64,000 bases of DNA from Anoxybacterium sp963668245 (GTDB lineage: Bacteria > Bacillota > Clostridia > Peptostreptococcales > Anaerovoracaceae). The position numbers and the translations under genes were made by a program. This document shows, piece by piece, positions 23,581-32,137 of this stretch. Each line of letters opens with the position of its first letter. The stretch's first letter is position 1. The stretch spans positions 1,116,001 to 1,180,000 of the forward strand of contig OY764195.2 in the NCBI GenBank assembly GCA_963668245.2. Reading direction: 5' to 3'. Under the pieces are notes generated by a model that had not been told where the DNA came from, did no database searches, and was given only the letters and a program-made list of their open reading frames with translations.

Positions 23581-23609
23581 TTGACTTTAATGCTTTAAAG
23601 TGATAGCAT
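23581..23609 (+). promoter_or_regulatory. Possible promoter of the histidine operon
   Basis: TTGACT (23581-23586), 17-bp spacer, TAGCAT (23604-23609) preceded by TGA as an extended -10. It lies 84 bp before the first his gene; no T-box motif was seen in this leader. Confidence 0.45.
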
Positions 23610-23692
23610 AATAACGTAGTAAACTATAAAGGGAAATAGAATAAAGAACGATTCCATCGTCATAAATATTTGTATAAGAAAAGAGGATTATC

Positions 23693-25348
23693 ATGAAAAA
23701 GTATGATCGGATTACGCCAGAGGGTACAAGAGATTTGCTGTTCCGAGAAAGTGCAGCTCAAAGAACAATCACTGAAACTCTAAGAAATACATTTGAAAAC
23801 AGTGGGTATCAAGAAGTTATCACACCAGGCTTTGAATTTTTTGACGTGTTTTCATCCAACTCTATGTATTTTCCGCAGGAAAGCATGTATAAGATGATCG
23901 ATCAAAAAGGTAGGCTTTTGGCCATGAGACCAGATTCAACCATTCCAATTGCGCGTATGACTGCAACAAAACTTAAGGGGCATTCCCTTCCGATTCGTCT
24001 TTTTTATGGACAGCGTGTTTATCGTCAGCAGCCAGAGCATAGAGGCAGAAGCGGCGAAATCATGCAGATGGGAATCGAGTTGGTTGGACTTTCTTCGTTT
24101 GAGTCAGATATTGAAATGATAACCATGGGAATGGATGCTTTGTATGCATGTTGCCAAGATGATTTCCGTATGGAGTTAGGACACACTGGAATATTCAAAT
24201 TGCTAATGAACGATTTGAATGCAAGTGAGGAACAAAAAGAAACCATCCATTCATTGATTGTATCTAAAAATTATGCAGGCCTTTCCGATGTTTTGGAAGT
24301 TTTTCCAGAGAGCCAAACCGTAAAGATTTTGCAGGAACTCCCAAGACTATTTGGCGGGAAAGAGGCACTAGAGCAGGCAAGAATCTTGTTCAATGGATAC
24401 GACCCAAAATTGCTTGAGATGCTTTCTTATTTGGAACGTATCTTCCAAGGATTGGTTCAGAGAAATATGGATCAGGTTATGATTGATTTTGGTCTGGTAC
24501 ATCAAGCAGAATATTATAGTTCCTTAATCTTCCGTGGTTATATTTCTACGGCGGGAGAACCAGTTCTATCTGGTGGCCGATACGATGATTTATTTCGCGA
24601 TTTTGGCAAGGACTTACCGGCGACGGGATTTGGAATCAATGTCGATCAATTGGCTGCTGGCATACTGAAAAAAGAAGAAGGAAAATCACTTTCTGAGAAC
24701 GAAGCGGCAAGTAAGAAGAACAGCATTCGGATTGCCCTGACGAAAGGCAGATTGGAAGATAGCATTGTGAATTTGCTGGAACAGATGGATTACGATTGTA
24801 TCAATTTAAAAGAAAAAGGCCGAAAATTGTTGCTGACCATTCCTGATAAAAATATTGAAGTCGTGCTGGCAAAAGCAGCAGATGTTATTACCTACGTAGA
24901 ACATGGAGTGTGTGATGTGGGTGTGGTTGGAAAAGATACCATTGCAGAGAGTGGCGGCACATATTATGAAGTGATGGATCTGGGCTTTGGAAAATGTAAA
25001 TTCGCTCTTGCAGTACCAAAAGGCATAGATTTTTACGGAGGGTATGGAACGAAGAGAATTGCAACCAAATATCCAAAGGTGGCAAGTACATACTTTGAAT
25101 CAAAGGGTATGGATGTAGAAGTTATAAAAATTGAAGGTTCTGTTGAGCTGGCGCCTCTTCTTTCTTTGGCAGATGGCATTGTTGATATTGTGGAAACAGG
25201 GACGACACTGAAAGAAAACGGTCTGGAAGTAATTGAAGAGATTAAAAATGTATCGGCGCGGTTGATTGTTAACGAAGCTAGTATGAAGCTTAAAAAGAAA
25301 GAAATCGAGCAATTGATTGGAGATATACAGCAGAAAGTGAGAGTTTAA
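23693..25348 (+). CDS. hisZG: Fused HisZ-HisG ATP phosphoribosyltransferase
   Basis: 551 residues in one uninterrupted frame. Residues 1 to about 325 are HisZ, a histidyl-tRNA-synthetase-like regulatory subunit: T-P-E-G-T-R-D-L, R-P-D-S-T-I-P-I-A-R, and G-G-R-Y-D-D-L. A Lys/Glu/Ser-rich linker (about 327-342) precedes short-form HisG (343-551), which has I-R-I-A-L-T-K-G-R-L-E, G-V-V-G-K-D-T and D-I-V-E-T-G-T-T-L-K-E-N-G-L. Together they catalyse and feedback-regulate the first step of histidine synthesis. The short HisG normally needs separate HisZ in a hetero-octamer; here the two are covalently joined. First gene of the operon. Confidence 0.95.
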   Translation: MKKYDRITPEGTRDLLFRESAAQRTITETLRNTFENSGYQEVITPGFEFFDVFSSNSMYFPQESMYKMIDQKGRLLAMRPDSTIPIARMTATKLKGHSLPIRLFYGQRVYRQQPEHRGRSGEIMQMGIELVGLSSFESDIEMITMGMDALYACCQDDFRMELGHTGIFKLLMNDLNASEEQKETIHSLIVSKNYAGLSDVLEVFPESQTVKILQELPRLFGGKEALEQARILFNGYDPKLLEMLSYLERIFQGLVQRNMDQVMIDFGLVHQAEYYSSLIFRGYISTAGEPVLSGGRYDDLFRDFGKDLPATGFGINVDQLAAGILKKEEGKSLSENEAASKKNSIRIALTKGRLEDSIVNLLEQMDYDCINLKEKGRKLLLTIPDKNIEVVLAKAADVITYVEHGVCDVGVVGKDTIAESGGTYYEVMDLGFGKCKFALAVPKGIDFYGGYGTKRIATKYPKVASTYFESKGMDVEVIKIEGSVELAPLLSLADGIVDIVETGTTLKENGLEVIEEIKNVSARLIVNEASMKLKKKEIEQLIGDIQQKVRV

Positions 25349-25349
25349 T

Positions 25350-26660
25350 ATGAAAATAATTCGTTCTGATAAAAGCCAAGTGTCCCAGTTTTTAAAAGAC
25401 ATGAAGCAAAGAGCTGGAGCAATCAACCTGTCCACTAATGAAGTGGTGATGGAGATTATACAGGCTGTGAAAACAGAAGGAGATGCTGCAGTAAGACGGT
25501 TTGCTATGAAATTTGATGGAGCAGCACCAACTCAATTTGAAATGAACAAAGAAGAGATGAAACAAGCTTACGATGAAGCATCAGATGAACTAAAAAAAGC
25601 CTTGCTTCATGCGAAAGAAAATATTACCCTATATCATGAAAAACAATTGAAGCAAGGATATGAAATACAAAAAGACCAAGGCGTAGTTTTAGGGCAGATT
25701 GTAAGAGGATTATCGAGAGTTGGACTCTACGTACCTGGTGGGACAGCCGCTTACCCCTCAACTGTATTGATGAACGGAATCCCAGCCAAGATAGCCGGGG
25801 TAAAAGAGGTGATTATGATTACACCTCCGATTATAGAGGGGAAAGGGACGAAGCAGGCAGTTTGTAAAGCAAATCCGGATATTTTAGCTGCTGCATATTT
25901 GGCAGGTGTGGACCGAGTTTTTTTGGCTGGTGGAGCACAAGCAGTGGCAGCACTTACCTATGGGACTGAATGCTTTCCTGTTGTTGATAAAATTGTGGGA
26001 CCAGGCAATATCTATGTGGCAACTGCAAAAAAACTCCTGTTTGGACAAGTGGATATTGATATGATTGCAGGACCAAGTGAGATTCTTGTGATTGCAGACG
26101 AAACGGCAAACGCAAAGTTTGTGGCCGCCGATCTATTGAGTCAGGCGGAACACGATCCAATGGCTTCATCGGTACTCTTGACTACAAGTGAAACCTTGGC
26201 GGAAGAGACAGAAAAGGAATTGGAATTACAGCAAAGAAAGCTTAGTCGAAAAAGCATTATTGAAAAGTCGCTAGCTGATTTTGGCGCAATTATTATCTGT
26301 CGCGATATGGATGAGATGATTGAAATTGCAAATGAAATCGCACCAGAGCATTTGGAGTTGATGGTGAAAAATCCGATGGAGTTGTTGCCTTCTATTGAAA
26401 ACGCAGGCTCTGTATTTTGCGGAGAATATGCGCCAGAACCTCTTGGTGATTATCTTTCTGGCACAAACCATGTGCTTCCAACATCAGGAACAGCCAGATT
26501 TTCTTCTCCACTTGGTGTAGACAGCTTTATGAAAAAAATGAGCTATACCTTCTACACAAAAGAAGCATTGGAAAAAGATCAAACAGATATTGTTACTATT
26601 GCAAATAGAGAAGGGTTGGATGCCCATGCAAATTCCATAAAAGTGAGGTTTGAAGCATGA
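25350..26660 (+). CDS. hisD: Histidinol dehydrogenase
   Basis: A 436-residue zinc enzyme that oxidises histidinol to histidine in the last two steps. Recognisable motifs are R-V-G-L-Y-V-P-G-G-T-A-A-Y, A-G-V-D-R-V-F-L-A-G-G-A-Q-A, D-M-I-A-G-P-S-E-I, L-L-S-Q-A-E-H-D-P (zinc ligands Q and H) and P-E-H-L-E-L-M (catalytic Glu/His). It begins one base after the hisZG stop and overlaps hisC by 4 bp. Confidence 0.97.
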   Translation: MKIIRSDKSQVSQFLKDMKQRAGAINLSTNEVVMEIIQAVKTEGDAAVRRFAMKFDGAAPTQFEMNKEEMKQAYDEASDELKKALLHAKENITLYHEKQLKQGYEIQKDQGVVLGQIVRGLSRVGLYVPGGTAAYPSTVLMNGIPAKIAGVKEVIMITPPIIEGKGTKQAVCKANPDILAAAYLAGVDRVFLAGGAQAVAALTYGTECFPVVDKIVGPGNIYVATAKKLLFGQVDIDMIAGPSEILVIADETANAKFVAADLLSQAEHDPMASSVLLTTSETLAEETEKELELQQRKLSRKSIIEKSLADFGAIIICRDMDEMIEIANEIAPEHLELMVKNPMELLPSIENAGSVFCGEYAPEPLGDYLSGTNHVLPTSGTARFSSPLGVDSFMKKMSYTFYTKEALEKDQTDIVTIANREGLDAHANSIKVRFEA

Positions 26661-27718
26661 CATATGAACTTAATGATAAATTAAAAAAATTAACTCCATA
26701 CGACGCAGTAGCAGGAGAATATCGTATTCGACTGGATGCTAATGAAAGCTTTATCGATTTGGGAAACGACTTCTCTGAACAGATCAAAAAGGCAGTAGCA
26801 GGAGTAGCCTTCAATCGATATCCTGACCCAATGGCTACAGACCTGTGCAAAAAGTTTGCAGAATTTTATGGAGTAAATCCTAAAAATGTAGTGGCCGGAA
26901 ATGGGTCGGATGAGTTGATCACGGTCATCATGGGCGCATTTTTGAGACCAGGAGATAAAGTGTTGACATTTATGCCAGACTTTTCTATGTATCAGTTTTA
27001 TGGTGATATCTATGAAAAAGTCAATGTGGTCGCACCGAAAAAGGATGACTTAATCCTGACAGCTGGAGATGTTATGAATGCTGTGGAAGAGCACAATCCA
27101 GCTGTGATTTTATTTTCCAATCCGTGTAGTCCTACCTCCCTTGTAATGAGTAGAGAGGATGTCCTTCACATTGTTGAAAACACCCATGCCCTTGTGATTG
27201 TCGACGAAGCATACATGGATTTTTCCAGCCAATCAATCATGAAGGTTGCAGAAAAATATGATAATCTGATATTATTAAAGACATGTTCAAAAGCAGTGGG
27301 ATTAGCAGCAATCCGATTGGGCTTTGCAGTTGCGTCAGACTTGATTGTGAAGGCACTTCACTGTGTTCGCTCTCCATATAATGTCAATGCAGTAACACAA
27401 GCGATTGGAACAGCAGTATATTCTGACCCGGATTATATTCGAACAGCAATACAAAAAATCAAAGACTCAAGAGATGAGCTTTACCAATTATTAGCCCCAT
27501 TAGAAGGTCAATATGGGGTTCTAAGGGTCGTCAAGCCAGAAACTAATTTTATTTATATGGAACTCGTTGATGCAGACTATGCATATGAGGAGCTAAAAAA
27601 AACATCCATTATTGTGAGAAGAATTGGCGGTGCATTGAGAATCACCTCAGGAACAACAGAAGAAAACAAAGCACTTGCTGAAGCATTAGCCGAAATTCTG
27701 AGGAGGAAATCGTCATGA
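26657..27718 (+). CDS. hisC: Histidinol-phosphate aminotransferase
   Basis: A 353-residue fold-type I PLP aminotransferase converting imidazole-acetol phosphate to histidinol phosphate. The PLP lysine is in T-C-S-K-A-V-G-L-A, with N-P-C-S-P-T and V-D-E-A-Y-M-D-F as upstream cofactor contacts, and R-L-D-A-N-E-S near the N-terminus binding substrate. The start overlaps the hisD stop (ATGA) and the end overlaps hisB by 4 bp, giving tight translational coupling. Confidence 0.95.
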   Translation: MTYELNDKLKKLTPYDAVAGEYRIRLDANESFIDLGNDFSEQIKKAVAGVAFNRYPDPMATDLCKKFAEFYGVNPKNVVAGNGSDELITVIMGAFLRPGDKVLTFMPDFSMYQFYGDIYEKVNVVAPKKDDLILTAGDVMNAVEEHNPAVILFSNPCSPTSLVMSREDVLHIVENTHALVIVDEAYMDFSSQSIMKVAEKYDNLILLKTCSKAVGLAAIRLGFAVASDLIVKALHCVRSPYNVNAVTQAIGTAVYSDPDYIRTAIQKIKDSRDELYQLLAPLEGQYGVLRVVKPETNFIYMELVDADYAYEELKKTSIIVRRIGGALRITSGTTEENKALAEALAEILRRKSS

Positions 27719-28293
27719 GACAGGGAACCGTCAAACGGGAAACCAAAGAAACTCAAATTGAAGTGAGCTTAAATATAGACGGAACAGGGAAATACCAAAT
27801 TCAGACTGGCGTAGGTTTTTTTGATCACATGTTGACTGCCTTTGCGGTACACAGCGGATTTGATCTAGAGTTAACATGCAATGGAGACTTAGAAGTCGAT
27901 TGCCATCACACCATTGAAGATATTGGCATTTCTCTTGGGCAGGCGTTTCAACAAGCCTTGATAAAGAAGGCAGGGATTGCCCGATATGGAACCTTTACCA
28001 TACCTATGGATGAAGCACTGGCTACTTGTTCTTTGGATATCAGCGGCAGACCGTTTCTTGTGTTTCACGGAGAATTTTCAGATTATCGACTAGGGGATAT
28101 GGATTCTGCTATGGTAGAAGAATTCTTTCGCGCTTTTGCTATGAACGCTATGATTACACTGCACATCAATTTGCAGTACGGCAAAAACGATCACCACAAG
28201 GCAGAGGCCATCTTTAAATCAGTAGCTCATGCACTCCGGATTGCAGTCAAAAAAGAAGGAAGCGCAGTTCTTTCTTCAAAAGGAAGCATATAA
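27715..28293 (+). CDS. hisB: Imidazoleglycerol-phosphate dehydratase
   Basis: A 192-residue manganese enzyme, monofunctional: it has only the dehydratase domain and no N-terminal histidinol-phosphatase. The two duplicated metal-binding motifs are D-C-H-H-T-I-E-D (about residues 61-68) and K-N-D-H-H-K-A-E-A (about 160), with F-F-D-H-M-L-T-A-F as the first substrate loop. ATG 27715 overlaps the hisC stop. A histidinol-phosphatase must come from another locus. Confidence 0.96.
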   Translation: MRQGTVKRETKETQIEVSLNIDGTGKYQIQTGVGFFDHMLTAFAVHSGFDLELTCNGDLEVDCHHTIEDIGISLGQAFQQALIKKAGIARYGTFTIPMDEALATCSLDISGRPFLVFHGEFSDYRLGDMDSAMVEEFFRAFAMNAMITLHINLQYGKNDHHKAEAIFKSVAHALRIAVKKEGSAVLSSKGSI

Positions 28294-28353
28294 AGTGTCT
28301 AATTCTTCCGTAAAGTGTAGCGAACGAAATATAGTAATGAAGGGAATCGAAGG

Positions 28354-28953
28354 ATGATTGGAATCATAGATTATGGGGCAGGAAATCTGTTTAGCTTAAA
28401 AAATGCTTTGGATTTTTTAAACTTAGATAGCATAATAACTTCCTCTCCTGAAGAATTGAAAAAAGCCGACCGTTTGATATTACCAGGGGTTGGGGCTTTT
28501 CCAGATGCCATGAAAATGCTCCAAAAATCGGGACTTGTGGGAACCATTTTAGAGGAAGCAGAAAAAAAACCGCTGCTTGGGATTTGCCTAGGTATGCAGA
28601 TATTATTTGAGTATGGATATGAATTTGAAAAGACAAAAGGATTAGGACTGATACCGGGAGAGGTCAATCATATTGAGGCTCCAGGATTAAAAATTCCCCA
28701 TATGGGTTGGAGCGATGTATCCATTGAAAATCCTTGTGCTCTTTCTGGTGGAATCCGGCAGGGAGACCGTTTTTATTTTGTTCATTCTTATAAGGCGGAA
28801 ACAGAGAAGCAGTACGTTTCTGTATATACTGAATATGGAGAATATATTCCAGGTATGGTATCGAAAGGGTGTGTATATGGTACACAGTTTCACCCAGAAA
28901 AAAGTGGAACAATCGGCCTGAAACTGCTAGAAGGTTTTGGAGGATTAGAATGA
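28354..28953 (+). CDS. hisH: Imidazole glycerol phosphate synthase, glutaminase subunit
   Basis: A 199-residue class I glutamine amidotransferase that feeds ammonia to HisF. The nucleophile is the Cys of L-G-I-C-L-G-M-Q, and the His/Glu pair is in T-Q-F-H-P-E-K-S-G. D-Y-G-A-G-N-L is the conserved N-terminus. A 60-bp gap from hisB has an independent ribosome site (AAGGG). The gene overlaps hisA by 4 bp. Confidence 0.96.
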   Translation: MIGIIDYGAGNLFSLKNALDFLNLDSIITSSPEELKKADRLILPGVGAFPDAMKMLQKSGLVGTILEEAEKKPLLGICLGMQILFEYGYEFEKTKGLGLIPGEVNHIEAPGLKIPHMGWSDVSIENPCALSGGIRQGDRFYFVHSYKAETEKQYVSVYTEYGEYIPGMVSKGCVYGTQFHPEKSGTIGLKLLEGFGGLE

Positions 28954-29669
28954 TTATATTACCAGCAATTGATATAAAAGATGGACAATGCGTTAGATTG
29001 ACAAAAGGAGATTTTGATACCGTTGAAAAAGTAGCAGAAGATCCGCTGCAAACTAGCCTTTCTTTCCAAAAAAGCGGAAGCCAGTGGCTTCATATGGTAG
29101 ATTTAGATGGTGCCAAAGAAGGAAGTTTGGTTAATAGTAAGGTATTTCTAGATGTTGCAAAAAATACTGGCCTCAAGATAGAGCTGGGGGGCGGGATTCG
29201 CACTATGGAAAGCATAGACTTTTATATGCAAAATGGAATTTCGCGTGTAATCATTGGTTCTGCAGCTATCCGAAATCAAGGTTTAGTGAAAGAGGCGGTA
29301 GACAAATATGCAGATGGAATCGCCATCGGTATCGATGCACGAAATGGAATGGTATCAGCAGATGGCTGGTTGACAAACAGCACTATAACCTATCTGGAAT
29401 TAGCAAAACAGATGGAACAGGTTGGTGTATCTTGCATTATCTTTACCGACATTTCAAAGGATGGAACGCTTTCTGGACCAAATCTAGATCAGCTAGATCA
29501 AATTAACCGAGCAGTGTCCTGTGATATTATTGCCAGTGGTGGTATTCATGTCATGCAAGACATTAAGGATCTAAAATCTATGGGTCTTTATGGGGCGATT
29601 TGCGGAAAATCCATCTATAAGGGAACGCTTTCTCTAGAAGAAGCGATTGCATACAGTAAAGGAGAGTAA
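28950..29669 (+). CDS. hisA: ProFAR isomerase (phosphoribosylformimino-5-aminoimidazole carboxamide ribotide isomerase)
   Basis: A 239-residue TIM-barrel isomerase. ATG 28950 follows GGAGG and overlaps the hisH stop; the open frame extends 27 codons upstream inside hisH but that is out of context. P-A-I-D-I-K-D-G provides the catalytic Asp, and the second one is in F-T-D-I-S-K-D-G-T-L-S-G-P. E-L-G-G-G-I-R and I-A-S-G-G-I-H are phosphate-binding loops. Confidence 0.96.
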   Translation: MIILPAIDIKDGQCVRLTKGDFDTVEKVAEDPLQTSLSFQKSGSQWLHMVDLDGAKEGSLVNSKVFLDVAKNTGLKIELGGGIRTMESIDFYMQNGISRVIIGSAAIRNQGLVKEAVDKYADGIAIGIDARNGMVSADGWLTNSTITYLELAKQMEQVGVSCIIFTDISKDGTLSGPNLDQLDQINRAVSCDIIASGGIHVMQDIKDLKSMGLYGAICGKSIYKGTLSLEEAIAYSKGE

Positions 29670-29671
29670 CG

Positions 29672-30442
29672 ATGCTGGCAAAACGAATTATTCCTTGTCT
29701 TGATGTACGAAACGGCATGGTAGTCAAGGGAATCAACTTTGTAGGAATCAAGGAAGTCGGGGATCCTGTGGAGTGTGCCATTGCGTATGATAAACAGGGA
29801 GCAGATGAAATTGTATTTTTAGATATTACGGCAACCCATGAAGGTAGAGGAACCATGCTGGATGTGGTGAGAAGAACGGCGAAAAATGTTTTTGTCCCTC
29901 TTACTGTTGGAGGTGGAATCAGAAGTGCAGAAGACTTTAGAGACTTGTTGCTTGCAGGTGCAGATAAGGTGTCCGTGAATTCTGCGGCAATCAAAGAGCC
30001 TTCCATTATTTCTGATGCAGCTTCTCGATTTGGAAACCAATGTGTAGTAGTTGCTATCGATGGGAAAAAGGTTGGAGAGGGTCAATACAATGTATTTGTT
30101 CATGGCGGACGTATCGACACAGGGGTAGATGTAGTACAATGGGCAAGAGAAGCAGAACGAAGGGGTGCTGGAGAGATTCTCTTAACTTCTATGGATGCAG
30201 ACGGGACAAAAAGTGGATTTGATCTTGATATGCTCAATGCGGTATGCAAGGTGGTAAATATTCCAGTTATCGCATCTGGTGGATGTGGTGAATTGTCCCA
30301 TTTTACGCAGGTTTTTGAAGAAACTTCTGCAGATGCAGCACTTGCTGCCTCCATTTTTCATTATGGTGAATTAACAGTAGAGCAAGTGAAACAAGATTTA
30401 AAGAAAAATCATATTCCAGTTCGTTTGCTGGGAGGCAAATAG
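29672..30442 (+). CDS. hisF: Imidazole glycerol phosphate synthase, cyclase subunit
   Basis: A 256-residue TIM-barrel cyclase partner of HisH. R-I-I-P-C-L-D-V-R-N-G carries the catalytic Asp 11, D-I-T-A-T-H-E-G-R and T-V-G-G-G-I-R are phosphate sites, and S-M-D-A-D-G-T-K-S-G-F has the second catalytic Asp. It starts 2 nt after hisA. The product feeds both histidine synthesis and AICAR recycling to purines. Confidence 0.97.
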   Translation: MLAKRIIPCLDVRNGMVVKGINFVGIKEVGDPVECAIAYDKQGADEIVFLDITATHEGRGTMLDVVRRTAKNVFVPLTVGGGIRSAEDFRDLLLAGADKVSVNSAAIKEPSIISDAASRFGNQCVVVAIDGKKVGEGQYNVFVHGGRIDTGVDVVQWAREAERRGAGEILLTSMDADGTKSGFDLDMLNAVCKVVNIPVIASGGCGELSHFTQVFEETSADAALAASIFHYGELTVEQVKQDLKKNHIPVRLLGGK

Positions 30443-30532
30443 ACTTTCTGATGATAATAGTGGAAAATAGAAGTACCGGTTGTTGCGAGACAATAACACC
30501 TACGATACTTTGCAGTAGAATGGAGAACAAAG

Positions 30533-31279
30533 ATGGATTTAAAAAAATATTTTGTAAAGTCCTCACTGATTCCAGCAGTGGTGCAGGATTATCAAACCAA
30601 AAAAGTGCTAATGCTTGCATATATGAATGAAGAGAGTATGGGAAAGACCATTGAGACGGGGTACACTTGGTTTTTTAGCAGATCAAGAAATGAGCTTTGG
30701 AATAAGGGTGCTACGTCAGGTCATGTGCAAAAGGTAATCAGCATCACTGGAGACTGTGATGACGATACCCTCCTGATTCAAGTAGAGCAAACTGGGCCAG
30801 CGTGTCATACCGGAAATGAATCCTGCTTTTATCAAGATGGAGAAATTCAAATTTCGACCCTTGACATGGCGACTTTAACAGAGCGAAAAGAAACTGCTGC
30901 GATAGAGGGTACGCGGCAAGTAGAACTGGATGCACTGACAGAACTGTATCAGGTGGTTATGGAGCGTCGCATCACACCGACGGAGAATTCATATACTTGC
31001 TATCTTTTTGAAAAAGGATTAGACAAGATTTTGAAAAAATGTGGTGAAGAATGCAGTGAAGTAATCATTGCAGCAAAAAATGCAGCATTCATGATAGGGA
31101 CTGAAGGTGCAGAGGCGCTGGAAGAAACCAGAAATGAAATTTGCGATTTGCTATATCACTTGACTGTATTGATGGTAGAACGAGGCATTGCGCTAGAGGA
31201 AGTGACTAGTATTTTAAAAGAACGAAGTAGAAAAATAGGAAACCTGAAGCAGTTTCATCAGAGCAATCACAATAGCTAA
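30533..31279 (+). CDS. hisIE: Bifunctional phosphoribosyl-AMP cyclohydrolase / phosphoribosyl-ATP pyrophosphatase
   Basis: A 248-residue fusion. The N-terminal HisI domain (about 1-115) has W-F-F-S-R-S-R-N-E-L-W and the metal-binding D-C-D-D-D-T-L with C-H-T. The C-terminal HisE domain (about 135-245) has E-N-S-Y-T, E-E-C-S-E-V-I-I-A-A-K-N and E-I-C-D-L-L-Y-H. It ends the operon hisZG-D-C-B-H-A-F-IE and faces the convergent HAD phosphatase gene. No clear hairpin was seen in the 26-bp gap. Confidence 0.96.
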   Translation: MDLKKYFVKSSLIPAVVQDYQTKKVLMLAYMNEESMGKTIETGYTWFFSRSRNELWNKGATSGHVQKVISITGDCDDDTLLIQVEQTGPACHTGNESCFYQDGEIQISTLDMATLTERKETAAIEGTRQVELDALTELYQVVMERRITPTENSYTCYLFEKGLDKILKKCGEECSEVIIAAKNAAFMIGTEGAEALEETRNEICDLLYHLTVLMVERGIALEEVTSILKERSRKIGNLKQFHQSNHNS

Positions 31280-31305
31280 GAAAAACAAATAACAATTAAG
31301 AGGTA

Positions 31306-32118
31306 TTAAGGCAGAAGCACAAACTTTTCGATGGCTTTTGCTACACCATCTTGGTTGTTATTTTCAGTTATATAGGACGCGGACTTTTTCAGTGCATCTA
31401 CTGCGTTTCCTGTAGCAACTCCAAATCCAGCATATTCAATCATTTCTAAATCATTATGATTATCGCCAAATGCAATGATTTCAGAAGGATTCAAGCCATG
31501 CTGCTTTGCATACTGTTCAATGGCAGTCGCTTTATTGACTCCGGTTGCACAGATATCAAAACTATTGTGCCAAGAGCTAGTGACAGAGATTCCAGGTATT
31601 TCTGAAAGCAGTTGATAGACTTGATCCCGATCGTTTTGGTTATAAAATCGAGTGAGCACTTTATAAATTGGTTCTTTCCCAATCAAATCCTGTGGTTTGA
31701 TTTCCACCATTGGGAATCGTTCCTCATCAGGCAGCTCCTTGTTAAAGGAATAGAAGCTATTTACTGTTTCTGTGAATTTTTCTGTAAAAAAACTCTCTTC
31801 GCCATAACTGTGAAAATAAAGACCTTTTGCTGTTAATATATCAAATATTTGCTGAAGCGATTGATTTTGAATGTGATTTCCGTAAATTAGGGAACCGCTT
31901 TGTTCCTTGATCAATGCCCCATTGCAAGAAAGGATGGGTGTTGTGAGCGATAATTCTTTGGCATATTGCCTTGCTCCACCAAAAATTCGTCCAGTTGCAA
32001 TCATAAACTGAACGCCAGATTTTATAGATTTTTGAATCACTGACTTGGTATAGGATGAAATGGTCAAATCATCTCGGAGTAGAGTGCCATCTAGGTCGGT
32101 CACAATTAAGCGATACAT
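31306..32118 (-). CDS. Cof-type HAD-superfamily phosphatase
   Basis: A 270-residue HAD hydrolase of the Cof/YidA group, with a C2-type cap. Motif I is V-T-D-L-D-G-T-L-L at the N-terminus, motif II the Thr of M-I-A-T-G-R, motif III a Lys in the G-V-N-K-A-T-A-I region, and motif IV F-G-D-N-H-N-D-L-E-M. Such enzymes dephosphorylate sugar phosphates, flavin precursors or nucleotides with broad specificity. It probably shares a transcript with birA, 19 bp upstream on the same strand. It is unlikely to be the missing histidinol-phosphatase, since that activity belongs to other families. Confidence 0.88.
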   Translation of the reverse strand: MYRLIVTDLDGTLLRDDLTISSYTKSVIQKSIKSGVQFMIATGRIFGGARQYAKELSLTTPILSCNGALIKEQSGSLIYGNHIQNQSLQQIFDILTAKGLYFHSYGEESFFTEKFTETVNSFYSFNKELPDEERFPMVEIKPQDLIGKEPIYKVLTRFYNQNDRDQVYQLLSEIPGISVTSSWHNSFDICATGVNKATAIEQYAKQHGLNPSEIIAFGDNHNDLEMIEYAGFGVATGNAVDALKKSASYITENNNQDGVAKAIEKFVLLP

Positions 32119-32137
32119 TGTGTTTCTCCTTTCAACT

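Noticed and set aside
28869..28949. Longer N-terminus for hisA
   Set aside because: The extra codons lie inside hisH, lack homology-like sequence, and ATG 28950 has a good ribosome site and the canonical N-terminus.
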